DNA of 64,000 nt from an uncultured SAR86 cluster bacterium. Lineage in GTDB: Bacteria > Pseudomonadota > Gammaproteobacteria > Magnimaribacterales > AG-339-G14. The DNA is taken from contig CACESE010000004.1 in assembly GCA_902562135.1 (NCBI GenBank), positions 1 to 64,000 on the forward strand, given 5' to 3'. Under the pieces are notes generated by a model. It worked only from the letters and a program-made list of their open reading frames with translations, did no database searches and was not told the DNA's origin. Shown here one piece after another: positions 42,404-52,623 of this stretch. The translations under genes were made by a program, and so were the position numbers. Each line of letters begins with the position of its first letter. Position 1 is the stretch's first letter.

Positions 42404-42439
42404 CAAAAAAAAGTTGCCCCAGTTAAAAACCGGGGCAAC
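42404..42439 (-). terminator. Strong intrinsic terminator reading on the minus strand
   Basis: Minus strand: GTTGCCCC-ggtttttaact-GGGGCAAC-TTTTTTTT (plus coordinates 42413-42420 pair with 42432-42439). Confidence 0.85.
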
Positions 42440-42476
42440 GTGGGGGAGAAGAAACTTTTTTGTTACTCCTTTAACG

Positions 42477-42578
42477 TCAGGAAGCGAAGGTTAATATTCC
42501 TAAGCTGCCTACATATACAACTGCAGAGAGACATATGACATAACCTAACGTACCTAACAGTGTTTTTGTATAGTTCAT
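42477..42578 (-). CDS. 33-aa single-TM microprotein
   Basis: MNYTKTLLGTLGYVICLSAVVYVGSLGILTFAS*; GGAG upstream on minus strand at suitable distance; own terminator about 40 nt downstream. ORF track extends the start to 42665. Confidence 0.55.
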   Translation of the reverse strand: MNYTKTLLGTLGYVICLSAVVYVGSLGILTFAS

Positions 42579-42908
42579 TAAAACAACTCCGTTTATTAAA
42601 CTTGGGCATATTATAGTAAGCAACAACTTTCCCAAAAATTGGTTAAGAATCATGTTTAAAATCATTAAATGTTCTAAAAGTTATCAAAAAAGCTATTTTT
42701 ATTACCAATTCTGCCCAAACCGGCTGAAAGTATACTTAAATAAGGATTTGAAGCTAGGTCAATTTGTCTAATTTCTTCATTTTTTTAAACAAAAATATAT
42801 AGTTTTTATAAAAAGTTATAAAAAATCTATTTTTTTATGCCTTTTTTTGAATTTATTTCGTATTTAAATTGCTGCTAAGATTATTTTTTAAAAAACAAAA
42901 GGAGAAAA

Positions 42909-43916
42909 ATGAAACAGATACAACTATCTAAGCCTGGAGGCCTTGAGAATCTTAAACTTACCGATACTGAAAACCCTTCGCTAAAAGATAATGAAGTTCT
43001 TTTAAAAGTCCACGCAAGCAGTTTAAATTATCACGACCTTATGGTTGCTCTAGGCTTGATCCCAACAGAGGATAAAAGAGTGCCATTGTCCGACGCGGCT
43101 GGTGAAATTTTAGAAGTAGGTAAAGACGTTTCTAAGTGGACTGTTGGAGACAAAGTTATGAGTATGTGCTTTCCAAACTGGGTCAGTGGTCCGCCAAAAT
43201 ATGATTTATTAAGTTTTATTGGCGACAATCAAGACGGCTATGCCACAGAGCTTATCTCGATACCAGAATCAGCGATCACCAAAATTCCTAATAATTTAAA
43301 TTTTAAGGAGGCTGCTACTTTGCCATGTGCTGGGCTCACTGCATGGAGGGCTTTGGTAGATGAAGGTAGATTAAAGTCTGGAGAAACTGTTTTAGTTCAA
43401 GGCACGGGTGGAGTATCGGTGTTTGCTTTACAACTTGCTAAAACTTTTGGGGCTACTGTAATTGCCACTTCATCAAGTGAGGAGAAACTGGAAAAATTAA
43501 AATCACTGGGAGCAGATCATTTAATTAATTACAAAGCTCATCCTGAATGGGGAAAAGAGGTTTTAAAAATAACCAATAATGAGGGCGTGGACCACGTTGT
43601 TGAAGTGGGAGGCGCAGGAACCTTTAGTGAATCTGTTCGTTGCACAAAGCTTGCAGGCCATATCGCATTGATAGGTGTTCTGAGCGGACCTTCGGTTAGC
43701 GAGATTATTTTACCAAGAATATTTTTGAAGCAAATTAGATTGAGTGGAATTGCGATGGCTAACCAAGATTCTCAAATTGCCATGATCGACTATTTAGAGA
43801 AAAATGAAATCAAACCTGAAATTAGCGACAGTTTTGATCTTAAGGATTTAGGTGCTGCCTTTCAACATCAAATAGATAATAAACATTTCGGCAAAATATC
43901 AATTGATATAGGCTAA
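42909..43916 (+). CDS. Zinc-type alcohol dehydrogenase / quinone oxidoreductase family (MDR)
   Basis: VLVQGTGGVSVFALQLAKTFGATVIATSSSEEKLEKLKSLGADHLINY. Confidence 0.9.
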   Translation: MKQIQLSKPGGLENLKLTDTENPSLKDNEVLLKVHASSLNYHDLMVALGLIPTEDKRVPLSDAAGEILEVGKDVSKWTVGDKVMSMCFPNWVSGPPKYDLLSFIGDNQDGYATELISIPESAITKIPNNLNFKEAATLPCAGLTAWRALVDEGRLKSGETVLVQGTGGVSVFALQLAKTFGATVIATSSSEEKLEKLKSLGADHLINYKAHPEWGKEVLKITNNEGVDHVVEVGGAGTFSESVRCTKLAGHIALIGVLSGPSVSEIILPRIFLKQIRLSGIAMANQDSQIAMIDYLEKNEIKPEISDSFDLKDLGAAFQHQIDNKHFGKISIDIG

Positions 43917-43977
43917 TCCCTATGACAGTATTAGTCGCAAAGAAATTGCTACAATAATCGAGGTTTTGGGGGGTGAT

Positions 43978-46023
43978 ATGAAAAAACTTATTCTGTTAGT
44001 TGCTGTTATTTTTTTAGCGAGTTGTTCTGATGAATCATTGGACGTCGTTATCACGCCTGTCGATAAGGTCAAAGATCCAAATTCGGACTTTAATGAATTG
44101 AGAAACGCCTATTTTGGGGATACGCACGTCCATACAAAACATTCTTTTGATGCTTATCTCTTTGGTACTACTGGTTCTCCAGCTGATGCTTATAGGTATG
44201 CTAGAGGTGAAACCGTGAAACATCCTGCAGGCTTTGATATGAAACTGGTTGAGCCACTTGATTTTTATATGGTCTCAGATCACGGTTTTTTTATGGGCAT
44301 GATGGAAGCTTATGCTGATACTTCTACAGATATCTCTAACGCTCCAGGTGCGGAAATATTTCATAACATGAACGCGCCAGAAAATTTAACTATCGAAAAT
44401 GGTGCTACTAGGTTAAATACTTTTGCCTCAACGATAGCAAATTTTTTCTTAAATCCGAGATCTTATTTTGACCCTGAACTTTGGCGAGCTGTTTTAACAC
44501 AAAACCTAGCAAGAGGCTTAGAAATTTATGATCATGAAGTTCACCTATCTGCTTGGGCAGATGTCGTAAAAGCAGCGAATGATGCTTATGATCCAGGAAA
44601 CTTCACTACTTTTATAGGTTATGAATTCACTACTTCTACTGACGTCGCAAATGAAAACCTACACAGAAATGTGATGTTCAAATCATCAAATGCTCCTAAA
44701 AGACCTTACACTAGAATTGATTCCATTAATCCAGAAGATCTTTGGAACTGGATGGATAAACTTCGAGAACAAGGTGTAGATAGTATTGCTTTTCCACACA
44801 ATAGTAATGGTTCCAATGGACAAATGTTTGAAATGGAAACTTTCCATGGCGAACCTTTGTCGAAGGAATATGCTGCCTTGAGAATGAGAAACGAGCCCAT
44901 AGTAGAAATGACTCAGGTCAAAGGTACTTCTGATACTCACCCATTATTGTCACCTAATGATGAATGGGCTGATTTCGAGATCATGGAGGCAAGAATAGGT
45001 AGTATCCCTCCAGCTTTTAGTTTTCCTGCGGGAGGTTATGTTAGAGATGCTTACATTAGAGGTTTAATGTCGAATCAATTTGGTACGGGTAATCCCTACA
45101 AATTTGGTTTGATCGGAGCAAGTGACACGCATGTACTTGGTGGCGGTTTTAGAGAAGATAATTATTGGTCAAAAATTGGCTTAGTTGATGCAGATCCAAG
45201 AGCAAGAGGCAGTGTCCCCGTTGCTGAAGAAGATCGTAATCTCGTACCTAACAGAGGCGGAGTTTCTTTCGCAGAATATGAACAAGGTGACTATGTCATT
45301 GGTGGTTTAGAAAATTGGGGCGCATCTGGTCTCGCTGGAGCTTGGGCAGAAGAAAATACAAGAGAATCTATTTTTAATGCTTTTAGAAGAAAAGAAACAT
45401 TTGCTACTTCAGGGCCAAGAATTTTAGTTAGATTTTTTGGCGGATATGATTTGGACGAATTAACATTTGAAAACGAAAATATAATAAAAGATGCTTATGA
45501 TTCAGGTGTGCCAATGGGAGGAGATATTTTTGAGGAAGAAACCGATAAAGCTCCTAGCTTTTTAATCTGGGCGCAAAGAGACGTCAATGGCGCGCCTTTA
45601 CAAAGAATACAGGTAATTAAAGGGTCAATTAGTAGAGCAGATTCCCGTCCAACTGAGAAAGTTTATGACGTGGCTTGTTCGGATGGTCTTGAAGTAGATT
45701 CTCAAACTAACCGATGTCCGGATAATGGCGCCCGTGTGGATATAGAAACTTGTGCAATATCAAAAAATGTTGGCGCAGCAGAACTGAAAACGATTTGGAC
45801 CGATCCAGATTTTGATAAAACTGATAGCGCTTTTTATTACGTAAGAGTTTTAGAAAATCCAACGTGTCGATGGTCTACTTGGGATGCAATTCGAGCTGGC
45901 TTTAAGCCTAGAGAAGATTTGCACGACACGATTCAAGACCGAGCATGGAGTTCGCCGATTTGGTACACGCCAAATGATGCTGAAAATCCAACGCCAATTA
46001 GATTAAATTCAGAAAGGCTTTAA
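43978..46023 (+). CDS. DUF3604 family exported lipoprotein with PHP-like metal-binding motifs
   Basis: MKKLILLVAVIFLASCSDES lipobox; FGDTHVHTKHSFDAYL, MVSDHGFFMGMMEA, AFPHNSNGSNGQMF, GASDTHVLGGGF. Confidence 0.9.
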   Translation: MKKLILLVAVIFLASCSDESLDVVITPVDKVKDPNSDFNELRNAYFGDTHVHTKHSFDAYLFGTTGSPADAYRYARGETVKHPAGFDMKLVEPLDFYMVSDHGFFMGMMEAYADTSTDISNAPGAEIFHNMNAPENLTIENGATRLNTFASTIANFFLNPRSYFDPELWRAVLTQNLARGLEIYDHEVHLSAWADVVKAANDAYDPGNFTTFIGYEFTTSTDVANENLHRNVMFKSSNAPKRPYTRIDSINPEDLWNWMDKLREQGVDSIAFPHNSNGSNGQMFEMETFHGEPLSKEYAALRMRNEPIVEMTQVKGTSDTHPLLSPNDEWADFEIMEARIGSIPPAFSFPAGGYVRDAYIRGLMSNQFGTGNPYKFGLIGASDTHVLGGGFREDNYWSKIGLVDADPRARGSVPVAEEDRNLVPNRGGVSFAEYEQGDYVIGGLENWGASGLAGAWAEENTRESIFNAFRRKETFATSGPRILVRFFGGYDLDELTFENENIIKDAYDSGVPMGGDIFEEETDKAPSFLIWAQRDVNGAPLQRIQVIKGSISRADSRPTEKVYDVACSDGLEVDSQTNRCPDNGARVDIETCAISKNVGAAELKTIWTDPDFDKTDSAFYYVRVLENPTCRWSTWDAIRAGFKPREDLHDTIQDRAWSSPIWYTPNDAENPTPIRLNSERL

Positions 46024-46037
46024 TTCATTCCAGAAAA

Positions 46038-46847
46038 ATGGTTCGTAAAGTAGCTATTTTTTTTACAATAGGATTAATCATCTTGGCCTTGGATTTAGTC
46101 TATTCAACTCTTAAAGATGAAAGATTAATTTATATTTCTGAAGAAGAAGTTTATAGCCTTTTAAATACTTGGGCTTTACAAGTAGGAAGAAATCCAAACC
46201 CTGATGAAGCAAAAGCTGTAATAGACAATTTAATTGAAGAAGAAATTCTCTATAGAGAAGCTTTAAGGTTGGGCCTGGATGCAAATGATCAAATAATCAA
46301 AAGAAGATTGGCACAAAAGTTAATGTTCTTAAAACAAGAATCTAGAGGAGAAAAACTTAGGGACGAAGAAGTTTTAAATTTCTACAATGAGAATAAAGAA
46401 AAATACTTAATTGCAAGGCAGTTTGATTTCACTCACCTTTTTTTTGCAAAGGATAGCAATGGCTCCGCCAGAGCAGTAGAAGCAGAGCGTCTTTTAAAAA
46501 AATCTCAAAAAATTCAAAGCGATGTTTTCTTTCTGGGTAAAAATTTTACAAATAAAAGCGTTAAAGAGTTGAAAAAAGATTTCGGAGCCCTCTTTGCCCA
46601 AGCTTTTACAAATCTTGAAATAAATAAATGGTCAGAGCCAATTGAATCTACTTACGGAAGCCACTTGGTGAAAATTATTGGCATACAACCTGAGAGAATG
46701 CCTAGCCTTGAAGAAATAAAACCACGTGTGTTGATCGATCTTGACCTTCAAAAGAAAGACTCAGCTTTGTCCGAATACCTTAATAATTTAAAAGACGAAT
46801 ACGAAATCATAATCAGCAGAAGCTTGGAACAAACCTATAATGAATAA
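46038..46847 (+). CDS. Membrane-anchored parvulin-like peptidylprolyl isomerase (PpiC/SurA type)
   Basis: N-terminal TM; VIDNLIEEEILYREALRLGLD...; FDFTHLFFAKD...WSEPIESTYGSHLVKIIGIQPERMPSLEEIKPRV. Confidence 0.88.
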   Translation: MVRKVAIFFTIGLIILALDLVYSTLKDERLIYISEEEVYSLLNTWALQVGRNPNPDEAKAVIDNLIEEEILYREALRLGLDANDQIIKRRLAQKLMFLKQESRGEKLRDEEVLNFYNENKEKYLIARQFDFTHLFFAKDSNGSARAVEAERLLKKSQKIQSDVFFLGKNFTNKSVKELKKDFGALFAQAFTNLEINKWSEPIESTYGSHLVKIIGIQPERMPSLEEIKPRVLIDLDLQKKDSALSEYLNNLKDEYEIIISRSLEQTYNE

Positions 46848-47784
46848 ATATAGTTTTTATCTTTTCACTTTATTATTTTTTTTACCCTTAAAAGCACACG
46901 AATTTAATCCTGCTCATTTAATTATTGAGGAGAGTGAAGATTTCAAATATGACATTGTTTGGATGTATCCAATCAGGAACCTTGGCCCGGTAGATTTATC
47001 TCTGCCAAAAGATTGTGAATCCAATTCAGTTGAAGTTTTTCAAGAAAGTAAATATTTGTCTGAAAAAATATCCATGCAATGTGAAAGTACTATTAAAGGA
47101 AAGCCCATTTTTATTAATGGTTTATCGATCTTAAATGACGCTTTAGTAACAGTTAAATTTATTGATGGGGAAAGATTTGAAGGATTAGTAAGCGTAAAAG
47201 AGTCTAAATTAGTAATACCAGAAGAAACCCAGGTATTTCCAACCGGTTACTTTATCTTGGGTATAGAACATTTAATCGGTGGTCCGGATCATTTGGTTTT
47301 TGTTTTTGGATTATTATTCATTGTTTTTGGTTGGCGTAATTTAATAAAAACAATCACCGCCTTCACCTTAGCTCACAGTCTTACTCTAGGTCTATCAGTA
47401 ATGGGATTTGTCAGCTTACCGTCTATAACAATTGAGGCTTTAATAGCACTAACTATTATTTATCTTGCACTTGAAATAAACGAAGATAAAAATTCTAACC
47501 AAACGCCTTGGCTAATGGCCTTTGGTTTTGGCTTGCTTCATGGTTTTGGTTTTGCAGGTGCTCTTAGTGAGATTGGCATTGCGAATGAACAATTGTTGCT
47601 CTCTTTGCTTTTTTTTAATATTGGAATTGAAATGGGTCAACTAATTATGATTCCAATTTTTCTAACCATTATTTGGTTTCTTACCAAAATTAAAATTAAT
47701 TTTTCAGTCACGAAATTATCTTCCTATGCCATTGGTGGATTAGGAAGCTTTTGGCTGATTGAAAGAGTGTTAGGAATTTTTTAA
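46840..47784 (+). CDS. HupE/UreJ family membrane protein (putative metal permease)
   Basis: FPTGYFILGIEHLIGGPDHLVFVFGLLFIVFGWRNLIKTITAFTLAHSLTLGLSVMG; GFGLLHGFGFAGALSEIG. Confidence 0.9.
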   Translation: MNKYSFYLFTLLFFLPLKAHEFNPAHLIIEESEDFKYDIVWMYPIRNLGPVDLSLPKDCESNSVEVFQESKYLSEKISMQCESTIKGKPIFINGLSILNDALVTVKFIDGERFEGLVSVKESKLVIPEETQVFPTGYFILGIEHLIGGPDHLVFVFGLLFIVFGWRNLIKTITAFTLAHSLTLGLSVMGFVSLPSITIEALIALTIIYLALEINEDKNSNQTPWLMAFGFGLLHGFGFAGALSEIGIANEQLLLSLLFFNIGIEMGQLIMIPIFLTIIWFLTKIKINFSVTKLSSYAIGGLGSFWLIERVLGIF

Positions 47785-47788
47785 AAAA

Positions 47789-47817
47789 AAGGCTGCTTGA
47801 AAGCAGCCTTTTTTTAT
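47789..47817. terminator. Intrinsic bidirectional terminator
   Basis: AAGGCTGCTT-GA-AAGCAGCCTTTTTTT with A-tract upstream. Confidence 0.92.
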
Positions 47818-47821
47818 TTCG

Positions 47822-48631
47822 CTAAGTTAAAGGTATCTCACCTGAGTTGTAATCAACAGGTGCTTCACAAGTCAAAACTTCGTTAAAAGCGTCTTGAATA
47901 TCAGATCCTGTTTCAGCAAAGTAAGAATTTCCAGCCTCTCTAAGCTCGGCATTTTGATTGAAGTTGCCCCAAAATAAATCGACCTCCTCATCTTCGTAAT
48001 CAGGTGCCAATATTACGTAACCGTATGGAGCATAAATAGAACTATCACTAGCTTCTATCCATTCTTCAAATTGATCTATGACCGCTATCAACTCACTAGC
48101 TCCTTGTCCTTCGTTATAAAGACACTGTTGATAATCAGATGAAAAAGAAGTCAAATCAAATTCACCTAAAGAATTACCAGCTCTTCTTACATACGCGTCA
48201 AAAGAAAAAGTGTCTGCTTTAGAACCACAAGCAAGAATGTCTGCTGTGGATTCTGCCCACTCAGTTGTTTTGTCATAACCTTCCCAGGTCTCCCAACCTG
48301 CCTCTGCGTCAGCTTTCGAATTCCATACTAGCTGCCAAAAGCCATCGCCTGGTGCGTCTTCAGGTTTATCTCCTTCAAAGGTGATACCGTAAGCTGCCAC
48401 AAGAGTTGAGTTAGTTTCAACCAACAAGTCTTGCCATTCGGGAAGCATATCGCTGTTAAAATTTTCTACCGACCAATTTTCGCCGTAAGTACATGGAACA
48501 TACTCCATGTAAAATTTCTGGGGATATTCTTCGGATCCAAGATCTGCATAAGTCATTTCTGGTTCAGAACTGCATGCAGAAAAAATGGCTAGAGTCGTGA
48601 TCAAAGTTAAAATATATAACTTATTTTTCAT
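47822..48631 (-). CDS. Lipoprotein of unknown function, two-repeat architecture, related in layout to the 38-40 kb array
   Basis: LAIFSACSSEPEM lipobox; EYVPCTYGENWSVENFNSDMLPEWQDLLVE... / YQQCLYNEGQGASELIAVIDQFEEWIEAS internal duplication. Confidence 0.7.
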   Translation of the reverse strand: MKNKLYILTLITTLAIFSACSSEPEMTYADLGSEEYPQKFYMEYVPCTYGENWSVENFNSDMLPEWQDLLVETNSTLVAAYGITFEGDKPEDAPGDGFWQLVWNSKADAEAGWETWEGYDKTTEWAESTADILACGSKADTFSFDAYVRRAGNSLGEFDLTSFSSDYQQCLYNEGQGASELIAVIDQFEEWIEASDSSIYAPYGYVILAPDYEDEEVDLFWGNFNQNAELREAGNSYFAETGSDIQDAFNEVLTCEAPVDYNSGEIPLT

Positions 48632-48717
48632 TTTTGTACTCTCCGTTAAATTAAATGAATATTAAGTATCCTCCCAAAAAACTTTATGATCAAGTTAGAG
48701 ATTTTAAATTTCTTTAA

Positions 48718-49578
48718 TTAAGAATTTAATTGTTCGATTATTTTATTTTGAATGATTTCTAAGTGCGGGTTTGGCCCGCTATTGAAAATTTTTTTTAACA
48801 TTTCTTCGTGATCGGAATAATCAAGAAGTCCTTGTTGATAGCTCTTTCTGGATTTAAGATTTTGCCAATATTTAGCTACGTTAGGTAATTCTGGCATCTC
48901 TAATAAGCTTTCCATTTTCATTTCAACCAATCTATTAAAACAACACATCAGATTTATGTCAGCGTGGCTGAAGGCACCCAATAAAAAACTTTTATCGTTT
49001 AAATTATTCTCAAGCGCAATTAATTCTCTTGTAAATCTGTTATAAACAATAGGCCCAATCCTATTCTTCAAAGAGGAAAAATACATTGTCAGAAATGCGA
49101 TTTTCCTTTCTCTTCTTGGGTGTTTGAAAATTATTCTCAAGATAGATTTAAATTTTAGATTTTTAATCAGGTCTTCAATCAAGCCAGTTGAAAAAAGCGG
49201 AACCATTGTTCCTAAACTTCTCCCAAGACCTACCCCTTCAGTAAGAGTTGTATCTTCCACCCACTTTTTTAATTCACTTCTTTTAACTGGATCTTGGGGC
49301 CAAAGGTTTATCTCGTTATCACCTTTCAGATCATCGATTCTCTCAATTATGTAAGCACTATCACGAATTATTTCGTCATTAAGTTTCAAAACCGGTACGA
49401 CCGCCGTGGGGTTGATGTTTTTAAGAAAATCATCAGTCAGGTTACCAGCTTCATCACTTTGATCGCAAAGCTCTATCCTTTCGCTTTTAAATGACAATCC
49501 TTTTTCATAAAGAGCCACTCTGACCATTTGGCTGCATATCGACCAATGGGCATGATAGAGAGTTAGCTCTTGTTTCAT
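48718..49578 (-). CDS. Glutathione S-transferase family protein
   Basis: LTLYHAHWSICSQMVRVALYEKGLSFKSERIEL...NPTAVVPVLKLNDEIIRDSAYIIERID. Confidence 0.88.
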   Translation of the reverse strand: MKQELTLYHAHWSICSQMVRVALYEKGLSFKSERIELCDQSDEAGNLTDDFLKNINPTAVVPVLKLNDEIIRDSAYIIERIDDLKGDNEINLWPQDPVKRSELKKWVEDTTLTEGVGLGRSLGTMVPLFSTGLIEDLIKNLKFKSILRIIFKHPRRERKIAFLTMYFSSLKNRIGPIVYNRFTRELIALENNLNDKSFLLGAFSHADINLMCCFNRLVEMKMESLLEMPELPNVAKYWQNLKSRKSYQQGLLDYSDHEEMLKKIFNSGPNPHLEIIQNKIIEQLNS

Positions 49579-49653
49579 CTATAAGTTTTTAAATTTATTT
49601 CTTCTTCTAGAAAACATTTAACTTATACTATATTTAAGAAAATATTAAGAAAT

Positions 49654-50040
49654 ATGTTAGACAAAATTATTCTCCTTCTAATTGGCCTTGAATGGTTTGG
49701 GTTTGGCGTGCTCGGCCTTTTTTTTCCAGACATCATTGCGGGCCTATTAGGAGTCACGGCTTACTCTGAATCTAATCTTTACCTTAATGAGACAAGGGCT
49801 TTGTACGCATTTTTTACTATCATAGGATTGATGTCATTAATTAGTATCTTAAGGGTTAATTTAAGAAAAAAAGTGTATTTAACATTCACCATTTTAATGG
49901 GAAGTTTTTTGATTGGACGACTTTTCAGTTTTGGATTAGATAATAGTTTTGATGGAACGTCTGCTATGATTTTTCTAAATGAATTTATTGTGTTTGTTAT
50001 AGCTTATTGGCGTTATTCAAAAAGAGAATTCATTTTTTAA
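49654..50040 (+). CDS. Small polytopic membrane protein (DUF4345-like)
   Basis: GLEWFGFGVLGLFFPDIIAGLLGVTAYSESNLYLNETRALYAFF; 4 hydrophobic segments. Confidence 0.55.
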   Translation: MLDKIILLLIGLEWFGFGVLGLFFPDIIAGLLGVTAYSESNLYLNETRALYAFFTIIGLMSLISILRVNLRKKVYLTFTILMGSFLIGRLFSFGLDNSFDGTSAMIFLNEFIVFVIAYWRYSKREFIF

Positions 50041-50979
50041 TCATAAAATTTTAGCAATAAAATCGAATGCATCTTTCTTTGCTTTTCTTCTAATATCCCA
50101 ATTTCCACCTGTCCAAGCTCCCAAAGCTGCAATTTTTTCAAATAAAACGATCCTATCCTCCATTGTATTGCCTGGTAAAATTTCTCCATCGTCAGTTTCG
50201 TAAGTGATGTCGCCTTCCTTGTCAATTCTTGCAAACTTCTCAGTGTTTGGAACGATTGAATCAGGCCAAAAAGTTTTTGGCATTACCGAATCAAATCCGT
50301 GAAGACCCTCCTCGTAAAGAATATAGCTACAATCACCTCCTACATCTTTAATACCTTTGGTTAATTTTTGCGCAAGTGAATAAGGGGTGTAATCATCTTT
50401 TCCTCCCAACAAATTAAGTATTGGCGAGTCGGACCAGCGCATTTCATCTGGCCAGTAAATAGCCAAAGGATAATAATTCAAATGCAATGCAAATCTCTCG
50501 CCATTTGGAGCTAGTTTTTCAGCCAGTGGAAGCCATGCAGAATAAAGAGATGCTGCGCCTCCCAAACTCCAACCACAAATCCCAATTTTTTTATTGTCAA
50601 TATCAGGATGTCTAGATAGAAATTTCAAAGCCTCGTAAGCATCAGCCATTAACATCGCATAAGTAACAGACAACTGATCCTCAGCAGTGCTAGTCACTCC
50701 TCTTGCATCAAAACTATCTACTTGAAAAACAGCGTACCCTGCTTCTAAAAGTTGTATCATCATTTGGTATTGAGCACCGCCCCAGCCTCCACTGTGATGT
50801 ACACAAACCATACAGGACAACTTGCCAGAAAATTTTTCAGGAAATAAAAGCCAACCCTTTGCATCTTGAGAGGGAGATTTTTCATAATCTTTTATGATTT
50901 GATGAAATTCGTATGGATTGGAAGATTTATATTCTATATATCCAAATTGTCCTTTTTTGAAAGTTATATCTTCATTCAT
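50041..50979 (-). CDS. Dienelactone hydrolase family alpha/beta hydrolase
   Basis: [70 protein letters not shown]. Confidence 0.88.
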   Translation of the reverse strand: MNEDITFKKGQFGYIEYKSSNPYEFHQIIKDYEKSPSQDAKGWLLFPEKFSGKLSCMVCVHHSGGWGGAQYQMMIQLLEAGYAVFQVDSFDARGVTSTAEDQLSVTYAMLMADAYEALKFLSRHPDIDNKKIGICGWSLGGAASLYSAWLPLAEKLAPNGERFALHLNYYPLAIYWPDEMRWSDSPILNLLGGKDDYTPYSLAQKLTKGIKDVGGDCSYILYEEGLHGFDSVMPKTFWPDSIVPNTEKFARIDKEGDITYETDDGEILPGNTMEDRIVLFEKIAALGAWTGGNWDIRRKAKKDAFDFIAKIL

Positions 50980-51087
50980 AGGTATCTTCTCATAATAAAT
51001 ATTACTATTTATGAGTATGATATAACATTTAATTTTGGCATAATAAGTTACCTTTTTAGATCAACCCGATCTTATTTTGGGAGAAAT

Positions 51088-52611
51088 ATGAATCACAATT
51101 TACCTTCAGATTCTCTGCTTGAAATCGCCTTAAAAAATGGTGAAGGTACTATTGTTAAAAATGGTGCATTAGTTGTTACTACAGGAAAAAGAACCGGTAG
51201 AAGTCCGGCAGATAAATTTATTGTAAGTGACGCTAAAACAAAAGAAGTTGTAAATTGGGGAGAAGATAATCAGCCTATTGAACCTCAGTTTTTTGAAAAA
51301 CTTTGGGATGAGTCAGAGGAATATTTAAAAAATAAAACTACTTATACTTCCGATCTTCATGTTGGAGCTAGCGAAGAACACTATCAGCCGGTTAGAGTAG
51401 AAAATGAATTAGCTTGGCACAATATGTTTTGCCAGAGTCTTTTCATAAGACCAAACTCCTTTAACCCATTAAATAAACCAGCTTGGCATCTTCGATGTGC
51501 ACCTAATTTTGTTTGTGATCCTAAAAGACATGGCACAAATTCAGATGGAACAGTAATGATTAATTTTTCTTCGAATCAAATTCTGATTTTAGGAATTGCA
51601 TACGCAGGAGAAATGAAAAAATCAATGTTCAGTGTCATGAACTTCATACTCCCTGAAAGCGATGTTCTTTCAATGCATTGTGCTGCAAATGCTGGCTTAA
51701 ACGGAGATGTATCTTTATTTTTTGGACTTTCTGGAACAGGCAAAACGACACTTTCTGCTGATCCCGAGAGATGGCTTATTGGTGACGACGAGCATGGTTG
51801 GGGCGATGGTATTGTGTTCAATATTGAAGGTGGCTGTTATGCGAAAACTATTGATTTGTCACAAAAAAATGAGCCAATAATTTGGAATGCAATCAAGCAT
51901 GGATCGATAATTGAAAATGTAGTTTTTAATCCTCAAACTTTAGAAACTGATTACACCGATACATCACTGACTGAAAACGGTCGTTGTGTTTACCCATTAA
52001 GCCATATCGATCAACATCTAGAAAAAAATTATGGCGGCGAACCAAATTCTATAATATTTCTAACATGTGATTTATCGGGCGTCATGCCTCCTGTATCGAT
52101 ACTTTCTAAAGAGCAAGCGGCTTATCATTTTTTGAGCGGTTATACTGCTAAAGTCGGATCGACCGAGCTCGGCTCAACTTCCGACATTGACTCGACTTTT
52201 TCAAATTGCTATGGCGCTCCATTCTTCCCAAGAAAAGCGCAAGTTTATGCAGATCTATTGATGAAAAGAATTGAAGGTTTCGGAAGCAAAGTTTACATTG
52301 TAAATTCTGGTTGGACTGGAGGTTCTTATGGAGTTGGTTCACGTTTTAAAATACCCACAACCCGAAGCATCATTAAAGCTATTCAGTCTGGAGAAATTGA
52401 AAATAGCTCGAGAGACAAACTCGACATTATGAACGTTGAAATACCTACCGAGTTACCTGGAGTAGAAACAAACCTATTGAACCCAAAAAAGACATGGTCT
52501 AATTCTGATCAGTACAATCAAGCTGCAGAGAAATTAGCATCTAAGTTCAATGAAAACATCTCAAAATTTGAGGTGTCCGAAGAAATAAGGAATTCTGGAC
52601 CTGTTCTGTAA
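51088..52611 (+). CDS. pckA: Phosphoenolpyruvate carboxykinase (ATP)
   Basis: [37 protein letters not shown]. Start at MNHNLPSD preceded by GGGAGAAAT; ORF-track start 50866 is an extension. Confidence 0.97.
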   Translation: MNHNLPSDSLLEIALKNGEGTIVKNGALVVTTGKRTGRSPADKFIVSDAKTKEVVNWGEDNQPIEPQFFEKLWDESEEYLKNKTTYTSDLHVGASEEHYQPVRVENELAWHNMFCQSLFIRPNSFNPLNKPAWHLRCAPNFVCDPKRHGTNSDGTVMINFSSNQILILGIAYAGEMKKSMFSVMNFILPESDVLSMHCAANAGLNGDVSLFFGLSGTGKTTLSADPERWLIGDDEHGWGDGIVFNIEGGCYAKTIDLSQKNEPIIWNAIKHGSIIENVVFNPQTLETDYTDTSLTENGRCVYPLSHIDQHLEKNYGGEPNSIIFLTCDLSGVMPPVSILSKEQAAYHFLSGYTAKVGSTELGSTSDIDSTFSNCYGAPFFPRKAQVYADLLMKRIEGFGSKVYIVNSGWTGGSYGVGSRFKIPTTRSIIKAIQSGEIENSSRDKLDIMNVEIPTELPGVETNLLNPKKTWSNSDQYNQAAEKLASKFNENISKFEVSEEIRNSGPVL

Positions 52612-52623
52612 TCTCTAAAAAAT

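Noticed and set aside
42700-42908. AT-rich repetitive stretch with TTATAAAAA-like runs upstream of the MDR dehydrogenase
   Set aside because: Looks like ordinary AT-rich promoter DNA; repeats are short and not regularly spaced, so no CRISPR or iteron call.
50866-51087. N-terminal extension of pckA in the ORF track
   Set aside because: Overlaps the 5' end of the divergent dienelactone hydrolase gene; a good RBS and family-like start exist at 51088.
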